DNA of 64,000 nucleotides from assembly GCA_034387635.1 (NCBI GenBank), contig JAOANU010000002.1:1364001-1428000 (forward strand), in the 5' to 3' direction. This stretch comes from Rhodosporidiobolus odoratus (taxonomy: Eukaryota; Basidiomycota; Microbotryomycetes; Sporidiobolales; Sporidiobolaceae). Below are positions 30,167 to 40,971 of the stretch, piece by piece (within the stretch, counting starts at the first letter, position 1; the number at the start of each line of letters is the position of its first letter). Under the pieces are notes generated by a model that was given only the letters and a program-made list of their open reading frames with translations, searched no databases and had not been told where the DNA came from. The translations under genes were made by a program, and so were the position numbers.

Positions 30167-33100
30167 ATGGTAGGAGGGATGATGGATGCACATCAAGTCA
30201 GTCATGCTACCCCCGCTTCCTCGCACCCCTTAGCTTCACTCCTTCCAGTCCTCTCTTCAACTCTCCCTCAATCCCTCGTTCGATCTCGACTCTCTTCAAG
30301 TCCAACCTTACTCCCTTCCCATCTGGCACAACTCGTTACTGCGCTCTCACTATGCGCACGCGTATCCCTCAGAGCCAGTGCACTCTTTGTCGAGGCAATC
30401 TTGGAGAGTCTGCAGGCCACGACCGTGACTGGGCTGGGAGTCACGAGGAGGGCCTTGATCGCGGCGGTGGGGAGTGCGAGAGCCATGCACTATGTCAAGG
30501 AAAGATTGGATTGGAGCGGTAGGGACGACAAGGGGGTCAAGAACGAGTGCGTCTTTTCTTTGGCTCTGCTCTTTTGAGACCTGATTGACTCAGTCCTTAA
30601 GTGCAGAGACACCTTCCTTCAGGTTCTCGACAAGTGGACCAACCTCGGAACCTACTTTGTATGCCGACTCCTTCCACTTCTGTCGAGTACCGCTTTTCAC
30701 GCTCTTCCTATGTCTCGCCCAATCAGATTCACCACACCTTTACTCTCGCCGAACTCTTCGCTATGTCCTCTTTCTACCTCACTCTCAACACGGTCCAAAC
30801 CGGTTTCACCGCCGCCGAGGAGTCCGTTCGGCTTCTCGACTCGATCCTCGGTTCGAACGAGTCTTCCCGAGCTTTGAGCAGTATCATTACGCTGGTACGT
30901 GCGGAGCTCACTCGTGAAGATCCGAGGTATGAAGGTTCGAGGCCGACGGGACTGTTAGAGGATCAAACGGAGGAAGAGGAGGAGAAGAAAAAAGGGGCAG
31001 TAGCCAACCTTACTGCGCTCACCAAGGCGCTCACCGCCTTCGCATGCCTTCAAACCGCGACGCACCGACGCACGCTCAAGACTCTCAAGCTCCGCGTCGT
31101 CTACGACTGTACCGTCGTCGTCGAAGGCTCATCTTCGTCTTCCTCCTCCGCTGCGGGTGGATGCGCCGGAGAAGGAGACGTAGCCCCCAACGACCCGGGG
31201 AAATACGCCGGACCTGCCGCTCCTCTCCGCTCTCAGTTTCTGCACCCTCCTTCACCGGCATCTGACACCACAGCTCCAAAGAACCACCAACGAGCGAAAA
31301 GTACCGGAGCGCTCGCTTTCACTCCGTCTTGCCCACACACTTCAGCTTCAGGCCGCAGACGGAGGAGTCGCGAGACTTCTGCGGCTTCGGCCGTAGGAAG
31401 CGGGGGCGGGGAGATCCTGACGGACGTGCGGAGCGAATTGGAGGCGAGAGCGGCAGCGAAGGTAGGGAGTCCAGGACGGAGTCGTTGCTCTAGCGTCGTA
31501 TTCGACCTCTCTGCCTCCTCACCCTCTGCGTCACCTCGTATCGCCGCAGTGATCGACGAAGACTCGCTACCGTTCATGGAAATCGACCTCAACCTCGACC
31601 TAGATCGGGAACTTCGTTCGCCCGGCAGCGCCGCTATGGAATCGCTGGATTACTCGACGGAGCAGGAGATTGTGAAAGAATTAGAGGAGCTGTGTGGGAC
31701 GCCTCCTGGGGCTAGTAAGGCCAAGTCGGTGACGAGTGCGAAGGGGGTTCGAGCGGTAGAGGAAGAGAAGGGAGGAGAGGGGTACGAGGGAGATGGAGAG
31801 GGCGAGGAAGGAGGAGAGGGGGACGGGAGGGAAGGAGTATTGCCGAGAGAGGTCGAGCTGGCTTTGCAGGAGATTGAGGAGCGATATCGGAACCTCCCAT
31901 CCCCGACCGCCTCGTCGGCCTCGTCTTCCACGCTCGACTTTCACTCCTCTCCTCAGCAGTCTACTCCCCCGCTCGACTCTCTTATCCAGCCTGTCTCCCT
32001 CCCAGGCTCTGCGACTCTCCCCGCCCCTGGCCCGTCACGGCCAAGACTCTCGCGGGACTATTCCTACGAAATCTCCATCTCCGAAACTCGTACAACCACC
32101 ACGACCACTACCCTCAGGCGGACCATGCCCGGCGGACTTGGCGGAATCCTCTCCTCGAGTGGAGAGGGAGAGGACGAGTCGCAGGAAGACGAGCGCCTCT
32201 CGCATGGGCAGGCGGGGAGGGAGTCGGAGGAAGAGGAAGAAGAGGAAGAATGGGTCGAGGTGGCCACGACTTTGACACCTCATCCGTCCAGAGCTTCCAC
32301 GGTTGGAAGACGGAGTCGAAGTGGGACTACGACGGAAGATGAGAGTGAAGAGGAGCGGAACGACGAGAGTGGGAGTGGGAGACGAGCGATTCCGACGGTC
32401 GATAATGGCGCGAAGGGCAAACGGAGAAGGAGCATCGCGGGTTTGAGTCGGGTGGAAACGCTGGAGAGGCCGGAGGAGAGTAGGTTGAGGTTGCAGGTGC
32501 GTTGCTTCATTATTCTGTTTTCGGCCCTCGGATCGGTTATTCTGGTCTCGCCCCTCGCGCCGCTGTCGCGCTCTATGGACACTGTATTCTTGACGGTCGC
32601 TGATTTTCTGGCGCCCGCAGCTCGTCCTCTCGACCATGACGAAGAAATTGACCCGCCGAAAGCGCACGATCCGGCGCCTGTCCCCCGCAACTTCTGGTTC
32701 TGGAACTAGCACACCTCGCTTCAACTCCCCCGCATCCTTCCCTCCTAAGCGTCGCTGGCCCGGCCGCGGTCGTTCTGGCACTTCTTCCTCGTCCGGCTCG
32801 ACTACCACCGGCACAGCAGCTACCAGTGCTCCAACCGTACGCGCTACCTCGCCTCCGCCGTCTAGCTCGCCCACAAAGAAGAGCAAGGGCAGCGTTCTCA
32901 AGGCAGCGGTGAGCAAGGCCTTCCGCCAGAGGCAGAACAGCGAGCAGACTGCGCATGGTGAAGGCTTCGAGACGGCTTTCGAGGAAACGCCGTTGCCCAC
33001 GCCTATGGAGGAGGTTGAGGATGAAGGTAGGACTGGGCTTGCGTCGCCGAGCACAGCATATCAGACAGCGAGGGCTTCGCCGGCGCCGCCCTCTTCTGCA

Positions 33101-35379
33101 ACTTCGCCCGAGCCACAAGTTGCGCCTCGGCTTTCGCTCAATACCTTGCCGGCCCACTCACGTACGACGCCTCAAGCCTCTCACCCCTTCACCGACCCAC
33201 CCGCCGCCTCCCCATCGCTGCGTCGCGCCTCTTCCGTCCAAACCCTCCGTTCAACCCGAACAACCCACACAACCTGCACTCACGCACCTCGGTCTGCTGC
33301 CGAAGCTCGAGAATACGAAACGGGCTTTGGGCACTTCCCTCAGAGGCATTTGGTCGAGAATTTGCAGAGGTTTGCGAGGTATTCGAGTGCGGCTTATGGG
33401 CAGAGCTTTTTGAGGATACTTGGGATTGGGAAACATGAGGTGAGTTTTGCTCTCCACCCTTCGCTCGCAGTCGTTATTCGGTGGCGGGTACGCTCGCGGG
33501 TCGCCGCTGTTGCAAGGGATCTACTGGTCTCGACGTCTCCAGGCTGAGAAGGTCATACTGATGTTGTCCTTTCTTGCTGTTGCCGCTTCCACAGTTCAAG
33601 TTCCCGCATACTCAGCACCGTACGCCCTTCTCACCACTATATCGATGTGCTGTGCTCACTTTGTTTCCTGCAGATGCCAACAACCACGCTTTCGCTCACC
33701 ACGTCGGCATTCACGTCGAAGACATTCTCCTTTCCTCCTTCACCGACCCGCAGCCGGCGTTCGCTACAGAGAATATCTCCCCGATCGTAAACTACGGTGA
33801 GTGAATTACCTACGCGAACGTGAGTTCTGCACTGACGTTCGCATCGCCGGCAGTCGCGGTCGATCACTCCATCTCTGCTGTCGTCCTTTCTTGCCGCGGT
33901 TCGCTCGGCCTCTCCGACATCCTCGTCGACCTGACTTGCGACTACGAACCCATTCCTGTGCAAGATGGCGACCCCGGCGCGGCATACTTCGTCCACAGCG
34001 GGATGTTCTGCTCCGCGACCATCTTGCAAAGGGGGACAGTCCATGACGTGATCAAAGAAGCGTTGGAACGATTCCCGACGTACGGGCTGGTGATTTGCGG
34101 GCATTCGTGCGTCTCTTTGAGCGTTCCCTTCTCTGCACGGAGCTCATTGCTTTCTTCTTCTCATCCTGACAGGCTCGGGGGCGGCGTTGCCTCCCTCCTC
34201 TCTATTCTCTGGTCGAGCCCTGTTGCTGCTTTCGAACGCGAGCTTTCTGCCGCCGAGAAGGAGCGCGACCGACACATCTCTCATCCACCCATCTCGACAC
34301 CCTTTGTCACGAGCTTCTCCTCTGGCCTTCCCGCAGGCCGTCCCGTCTCCTGCTATACCTACGGCGTTCCCTGCGTCGCCTCGCCTGACCTGGTCGACTA
34401 CTGTCGCGGTCTCGTCATCTCTACCGTGCACGGATATGACATCGTCCCGACTCTTTCGCTCGGAGTGTTGAGGGACTTCAAGAGCATGGCTATGGGGTTT
34501 TATTCGGAGCAAGGGACGTGCGAAGAAATCGTTGGAAGGGTGATTGGACTGTGTCAAAGGAGATTTATGGCAAAGAGGTCGGCCAAGAAGGCTGCCGCGA
34601 CTGCCGCGACCGGAACAGGCAATCCCTCGCCGCCCTCCTTCTCCTTCTCCCCCTTCTCGTCTTCCTCCTCCCCTACCTCTCCGCCCAGTCCCGATTGTTC
34701 AGACGACTCCTTGATGTCATCCGCCCTCACCGACCCCTCGGACGAATCTCGCCTCGTCCCCCTCAGCGCCGACGAGATCACCGCCGGTCGAGGGACGAAC
34801 AAAGCCCTCGAACCAACCTATCAGGACCCGAGTCTACTGGGCTCGGACGATCTCGTGGTGGATGATGTCGAATTGAGTAATTGGTTGTGGAGTTTGAGGA
34901 CGACTATCAAAGCGAGTAGTGATAATGAGAAGCTTTATCCGCCGGGTTCGTCCCACTTTCCCTCGCCTCTCCTTGTTCTATGGTGACTTCCTCTCGAAGC
35001 CAAGGATAGAACTACTGACTGAACTATTGCTTCGGAGCAGGCACGGTCTACGTCGTGGAGAATTACACCGTCTTTATCGCCAGCGAGTCGAGCGCGACGG
35101 GCAAGTACTCTCGCCGCGAAGGCCGTCGCGTACTTCTGCGAGCGGTAGACGACGTTGAGCGTCGATTCTCTGAGCCGGTATTCAGTCGATCGAGTACGTT
35201 CCGCAATCCTGTCTTGACGCCTCTCTGTTCTCTCTCGTCTTGCTTGCTGACCCGACGGACTCCGTTTCACCTGCTTTCTTCTCCTTGCGCCTGTCTCTCC
35301 ACACACGGTAGTGCTGAGCGATCATTCGCCGGTACACTACGAAGCTTGCTGCGACTTGCTGGCCAACGCCGTGCTCTGA
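30167..35379 (+). CDS. Large class 3 lipase, diacylglycerol-lipase-like
   Basis: The ten exons are 30167..30546, 30607..30658, 30727..32496, 32621..33439, 33595..33619, 33674..33796, 33854..34106, 34173..34945, 35041..35193 and 35312..35379 (1471 aa). The N-terminal third contains weakly hydrophobic helices (TLAELFAMSSFYLTLNTV), followed by a roughly 700-residue low-complexity acidic/Ser/Pro region. The alpha/beta-hydrolase domain begins near FPQRHLVENLQRFARYSS. It carries VDHSISAVVLSCRGSLGLSD, the nucleophile elbow GHSLGGGVASLL (Ser about 1141) and the Asp/His region VISTVHGYDIVP. This organisation matches the sn-1-specific diacylglycerol lipase group of fungi, which release 2-monoacylglycerol; the substrate is inferred. 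The catalytic Ser codon is split by an intron (TC|G at 34106/34173). A 25-nt exon (33595..33619) precedes the domain. Confidence 0.88.
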
Positions 35380-36403
35380 GCATGCCCTCATTCTCTTCCC
35401 CCCTCGGCGATATGCATCCTGTACATACCCTATCCCGTTTTTCTTGCTGTCTGTATCCCTCCTTCTGTCTCTCACGCGCGTTGAGAATCTGTCTCGCGGT
35501 TTTGCTGCCTCCCGTTGTGAGCCTCTTTGTCGTTGTTTGTCCTCGTCGTATTCTGTCTTTCCTTCGCGTTCCTTTCCCTCTCTCTCTTTCTCTCTCTCTC
35601 CGCCTCGTGTCAGATTCATATGTGATATGTGTGGCACTGCAGATCCGCTTGATGTGTCAGAGCGGAAAAGGGAGAGAGCGGCTGCTGCCGAAGGAAAAGC
35701 TCGGAGGGAGAAGAGGCATCATCGCCATTCGCATAGTACCGTCGAGTCAGGCTACGCCCTACGCCTCTGCTGTGCGTCCAGCGTCCTACCGTTGCCGATT
35801 CCCAGCAGCTATCGAGGACGCTGTGGAGCGGTGGAGCGATGTCGAACAGGGCGGAGTGAACAGAGCGTGCTTGCTTAGATCTTGCGACATGCTGAACACT
35901 GGCCGAGCAAACGAGGCGGGAGAAGCTGTGGGAAAACAGGCGCGGGAAGCGAACTGTTCTACACTTTCCTCGTGCGTAAGATCGTTCCCTTCTCGGGAAG
36001 ATCGCCTGTTGTTCTTCGGCCATGTCCGACCGCTCGACGCGTGGTCACCTTCCCAAAGCAGTTTTTCGTCACGTTCCAGACCTTCATTTCCTGCTCGCTG
36101 CTCTTGCTGACTTGCGTTGGCCGTTTGGGGGCGTACCGAGTCGTGGGACGATTCCTGTTCATTAGGCTTTCATTCGTCCCGCGACTTGCCATCTTGAGGA
36201 TCGCCTGCTCGTCTGCCTCGCGGTGGTCGCCATCATCAAGCAGATCTCGACTTGCGCCGTCCAACCTTGTCGCATCTGCTCGGCGGCCGGACAAGTTCTG
36301 CACCCTCATCAGCACTCTCCTCTCTTGCCCCAGCTGTCACGCCGCTAGCAGTCTGAGCGCTCGATCGTCCGAACATCAACCGCCTGCGACGAGCCTTGCC
36401 AGC
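35380..36403. other. 1 kb intergenic region, no gene seen
   Basis: It has a pyrimidine-rich left half with a short CT run (35578-35600) and mixed sequence to the right. ORFs of 135-350 codons on both strands show no motif and no consistent intron pattern; the long plus-strand one (35055-36110) is mostly antisense or out-of-frame carry-over from the lipase gene. Confidence 0.4.
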
Positions 36404-37999
36404 ATGCCTGAAGCGGTTGAACATGCGTCCAATGTATGGCCCGAGGGTCAGGAATACTTGAGGCCCGTCATCTGCACAGGTGCGTATTCCTAGAAGACGC
36501 ACGGTGAGCTGTGAGTCATCGCATGCTGACCTTCCCAAATTCCCGATAGCCTACCTCGTTGTCGTCTGTATCTTGAGCGTCCTCTTCACCCGACGTCTGC
36601 CACCAAGATGGGACGCATTCAAGCGGATGCCCTTGATGCAGCATCTTGTCATCACGCTGCTTGGAGGATCGTAAGCTTTTCTTTCCCGCTTATGACACTC
36701 CAAGCGTGTCCTGATTCTCGCCTTCTTCGTCACCCAAAGCCTACTCTTCACCTTCGTCTCGGCGATCATCGTCCTCGGCGTTGGCTCTTCTTACTCGGAG
36801 GCGTCTTGCAATGTCGGCATCTGGTTATGGTGCGTGTCGCCTTTTTTCCCGTCTTGGCAACGTGCTGACAGTCCTGTCTGACAGTGTCCTCCTGTATGCT
36901 GGTACCAAGGCTATTCTATACGTGCTGCTGCTGGAGAAGCTTCACGTTGTCCACTCGCACACTGCGATGGGTAAGAAGTCTCGACGTAAGTCTATCTTGC
37001 CCGCTCACTACGAGTTGCACCATTCTAAATCCTTGTCTCGGACTCAGTACAATCCTGGTGGTACCGGTTTGGTCTGGTCGCCTTCGTGGCTTGGATCGCG
37101 GTCGCCGCCACCATGATTGTGAGTGTCTTTGCCCATTCATCTTTTTCACCTTCCTTTCTGATCAGACCGTGTTTGGCTTACAGGCTGGACGCGTTGCTCT
37201 GATACGAAGTCACGATGGTGCATGTATCATCGGGCTGCAGATTTGGTCTACGATTCCGATGTTGACGGTCGATGCGGTGCGTTCTTTTTCATCCTTTTCC
37301 GACGTTCGTTCATTCTTGTCGCGCCCAAGCCATGACGCTGACATTTTCGTATTAGATCACAAACATCTATCTCACCAGCGCCTTCATCGTTCCAATCTGG
37401 AAGTCCGCGTTCCCAAAGGCGCAGCGCCTTGCTAAGGTGTCTGCGATCGCCGCGTTTGCCAGTCTCGTCACCTCTTTTGCCAACATCCTTGTTTTGACGA
37501 TTCAGCATGGCCACCAGCTGAGCTGGGTCTGCCTCGGAGCCTGCAGTCTGGACGTTGCGTGCGTCCCTATTTGCCTTTTCTCCTACATGCACGGACGCTA
37601 ACCTTTGTCCCCGCCGTCAGCTTCAACTCCGCTTGCGTCTACTTCGTCACAACCGCTGGCCGACAGCGCGACGAGATGACTACTCAGAAAAGCTCAGTGC
37701 ACGACGCGACCGCAGTAGGCAGCCGAAGCCGATTAAGCCGACGTCAATTCCAGTTCCCCGGTTCCACTGCAGGCGCATCCGACACGACAACCTGCGGTGT
37801 CGGTGTGATCGTGGTGGAAGAGATCCGTGTCGACGAGGACCTCGAAGCGTCGTTTCCCGACTCGCGCAAACGAAATCGCGACATGCTCTTCTCGAATACT
37901 GTATCGTTCAAGGAGCCGCTGCGGGACGACGGGGAGGCTACGTTGGCGGCACCAGGGCCGGAGAAGTTGTCCGCTCAGGCGTACCTGCCCAATATCTGA
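36404..37999 (+). CDS. Predicted seven-span integral membrane protein
   Basis: No named family was recognised. The eight exons are 36404..36479, 36550..36670, 36740..36829, 36885..36985, 37048..37118, 37184..37276, 37356..37558 and 37621..37999 (377 aa). Seven hydrophobic segments can be read: YLVVVCILSVLF, LLFTFVSAIIVLGV, IWLCVLLYAGTKAILYVLLL, FGLVAFVAWIAVAATMI, LQIWSTIPMLTVDAITNIYL, AIAAFASLVTSFANILVLTI and WVCLGACSLDVAFNSACVYF. A basic loop with HSHTAMGKKSRR lies between spans 3 and 4. A cytosolic-type hydrophilic tail of roughly 120 residues, rich in Ser, Thr and Arg, ends AQAYLPNI. The topology is reminiscent of seven-transmembrane receptor-like proteins of basidiomycetes, but no GPCR motif is evident, so a transport or sensing role would be a guess. 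The donor of exon 4 (CGA C|GTAAGT) was preferred over a nearby GTAAGA. Confidence 0.75.
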
Positions 38000-38514
38000 G
38001 GTCGCCCGTTTGCTTCGACCCAAAACTCATGGTAACTATTTATCGCTGTTTTTGTACGATTATTGTCTCTCGCATCATTCTAGTACTTGCCATACACTTG
38101 AAATCACGACAGGCAGGCTCATCAGACCCACAGCCCTCCGGCTAATGGCAAAGGGATCGAGAGAGTAACGGCGGAAAGGAAGAAAAAAGCCGCGAGGCGA
38201 CGAATTGGCACATCGTGAACGAGCATGTAGCTAGCTGGTGTCGTGCGGCAGAGTTACCCAAGGTGGGGCACCCTTGGACCTACGCTCGGCAACTATCTGT
38301 CGGTTACTGCAAGTTAAGGAAAACTGCGGTGGCAGGTGGGAGCGAGAAAAGGTGGACGAGGACGAGATCGTAAGCGGCGGGTCTGCCAGCAAGGCATCGT
38401 GGCCATCACAGCAGCCGAGTAGCGCGTCCTAAGACACTCTTTGAGCGACTTGAGGCTACTACTTGTTCTCAACCGGCTTCTCCTGGTCCTCCTTCTCCCG
38501 TTCTACGCTGTTCA
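38000..38514. other. Intergenic region
   Basis: About 500 bp between two plus-strand genes. No supported ORF, repeat or RNA gene was seen. Confidence 0.4.
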
Positions 38515-40226
38515 ATGGATTCACAACCAGCTGCGCCAGCGTCGCATCCGCTGAGACCGTACTCAGTATCATCAACGGCAGAAGACTGGTCTTGGTCCGC
38601 CCCATCGCCCTCATCGTCCAGTCCATCTCACCCCACCGCGTCCACTTCCGGTACCAGAACACCTCCTTCACTCCGCCTACCGCGAGCAAATCGCTACGAA
38701 TCTACACTAGGCGATCTACAAGATGCGACCTCATCTATGCCAACCGCCGGCTCCCTCTTACGAGCCTTCGTCTCGTCCTCCCTCCTCTCATTCACCGGCG
38801 TAGCCCTCGTACAGCCGTTCGAAGTGGGCAAGACCCTTGCGCAGGTGCAGTGGGTGCCGCGAGATGGGCTTGAGCCATTCATCGGATATGATGTGGCAGA
38901 GTTGGAAGAAGAGAGCGTCGAGGTGCGTAGTTTTCCTTTGTTGGGGGTTGACGCCGAACGGCTCTAACGCGACCGTTTTTCGATTGTAACAACTCGACTC
39001 ACCGTACTTGCGCCCTTCGTCGATAGATCGAAGACGAGAACGAAGCGGAAGCGTACTTCGAAGATCTGCAGAACGGTGCACAACCTTCCTTTAAACCACC
39101 TTCACAACTTCCGCCACGGCCGACTGACCCGTCTGGCTACCTCAAGCGGTCGGGGGTTGGAGATGAAATGCTAGGGACGAAGCCGGAATGGATCATGCCG
39201 ATCGTGGTTCAAGGCGGAGTATGGGATATGATCAAGGCGGTCGGGAGATGGAAAGGTGAAGGCTGGGCAAGCCTGTGGAAAGGTTTGTCTTCACCTTGTG
39301 CGGATTGTGTTGTCTGTTCTAACGCTTTCCCTGCAGGCCAACTCACCTCTTGCGTTCTGGACGGCCTGTCGACCGCAATTCAGCCTTTCGTCCTGTCTGC
39401 GCTCTCGGTCGCCTTTCTTCCTGCCACCTTCTCCTCCCTCCCCCTCATCTATTCTCCTCGGCCCGGTACTCTCCTTGTCCTCTCCACCGTCTCGCACACT
39501 CTCACCAGCCTCTTCGTTTCGCCGCTCGACCTCGTCCGGACGCGTCTCATAGTCCAAAGCGCCCAACCAACTCACCGGAAATACAAGAACCCGTTCAACG
39601 CTCTAACAACCATCATCGAGGAGGAAGGCGGTCTCTGGAACGCGTACTTCCACTCCAACCTCTTCTTCCCCGCCCTCCTCGAGGGTATCGTCCGCCCCCT
39701 CATTCACCTCTCAACACCGCTCATCATCTCTCGCTACCTTCACCTCGAGCCCTCTTCCTCGCCTCTCACCTTTGGCCTCGCCGAGCTCCTCCTCAGCACC
39801 GTTGGCCTCCTCATCACTATTCCCATCGAGACGGTCCGCAAGCGTCTGCAAATCCAGTCTCGCGCCGAATTCGTTCGGGCGGGACGAGCTGGCGGAGTCG
39901 GTCGGCCATGGCGGACGTGCGTCGAGACGCGGCCTGTGCCATACGCGGGCATTGTCGAGGCGGTCTATCGTGTCCTGACCGAAGAAACCGGCAAAATCCC
40001 TCGCCGTCGCCGCCTCGGAAGGAGAAGGAGCAGTGCTGGACCTCCGACGACACCTATCCTCGAGGAGGACAAGGAGGACCTAGCGACTGCAGGATTGGGA
40101 GCGAGCGGTGGGTTGAGGCAGCTTTATCGAGGGTTCGGGATGGGCATCAGCGCGAATGTTGTCGTGTTCTTGCTCGGGCTGGTTGCGGGTGGGGACGAGT
40201 CTTCTTCTGGGTGGGCGGAAATGTAG
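38515..40226 (+). CDS. UGO1: UGO1-like mitochondrial outer-membrane fusion protein (carrier family)
   Basis: This is a modified mitochondrial carrier of the outer membrane that links the fusion GTPases Fzo1 and Mgm1 in yeast. The three exons are 38515..38922, 39027..39282 and 39337..40226 (517 aa). The N-terminal region is Ser/Pro-rich. FTGVALVQPFEVGKTLAQVQW is a degenerate carrier motif (Px[DE]xx[KR]). LFVSPLDLVRTRLIVQ is the well-preserved central motif, followed by IPIETVRKRLQIQSR, and GLRQLYRGFGMGISANVVVFLLG closes the protein. Long acidic loops (ELEEESVEIEDENEAEAYFE) are typical of Ugo1 and absent from transport carriers. A transport-carrier identity is less likely for that reason. Only two introns, fewer than the neighbours. 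Confidence 0.85.
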
Positions 40227-40971
40227 TGGAATGGTACGCATGGGTGCATCGGATAGTTACGTACAGCTCGGTTTCGTCTTTCCCCGCGGTTGTTCAATCT
40301 TACTACTTGATCCAATTCTGGACGGCTCGAGACTGCCTTTGGAATCTCGGGGCCTCGCACTGCTGCGGGCACGAACTCGTGGCTGCTCGCGAGCACCGCC
40401 ATCAAGCCTACCCTCCATTGGCGGGAATGGGCCAGCCGCCTTCTGCACCCCGCTTCGCACTGCTGATCGTGCTGGCCCAACTTCCTTGCGTTGCCCTTCG
40501 GGCTTCCGAGACTCGAGGGGCTTGCTGTGGTGGTCTCTGCGGTCCCTGGTAACCTGGGATGACTTTGGCCAAGAACTGAGTTTCGTCTTTTCCGCTTTTA
40601 CTTCTGCCTTGAGAATGCATAACTGATTATTTTCGTCCAGGGCAGGCCCGACCGTGTGATGCGGCGCAGAGTAGCGCTTATGGGTCACTCCGCCTCAGGC
40701 CACAGACACACGGGCTTTTCTTGTGTGCAATTTCGCCCGTTTACCGAAGATCAAGCCGCGAGTTGCACGCACTCCTACCGCTACTTTCCCGTTCTGAACG
40801 ACGCTCGGCATTGTGCGCGATCCTGAAGACGACTTCGACGGTTCCGTCGACCATGCTTCGCCTCGCCTCGTCCTACCAACCTCGCTACTCGCGTCCTACC
40901 CTTTTCTCTTGTGCTTCAAGCCTTCCGAGCCGGTCTTCCGCTACGACCATCGTGACGCCAAGACTCGCTGC
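40227..40971. other. Intergenic region with a short presequence-like ORF next to duplication copy A
   Basis: An ATG at 40853 opens a 49-codon frame starting MLRLASSYQPRYSRPT, Arg/Ser-rich with no acidic residues for about 40 codons, like a mitochondrial targeting sequence. It runs into the left edge of the 2 kb repeat at 40972 and stops soon after. It may be the 5' remnant of a gene cut by the duplication, or chance. The rest holds nothing I can support. Confidence 0.35.

Noticed and set aside
32035..33054. 339-codon minus-strand ORF opposite the lipase low-complexity region
   Set aside because: Antisense shadow of a repetitive Glu/Ser-rich frame; no family likeness.
39350..40552. 400-codon plus-strand ORF overlapping UGO1
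   Set aside because: It is out of frame with the clear carrier motifs and very Arg/Pro/Ser-rich, as expected for a shifted frame.
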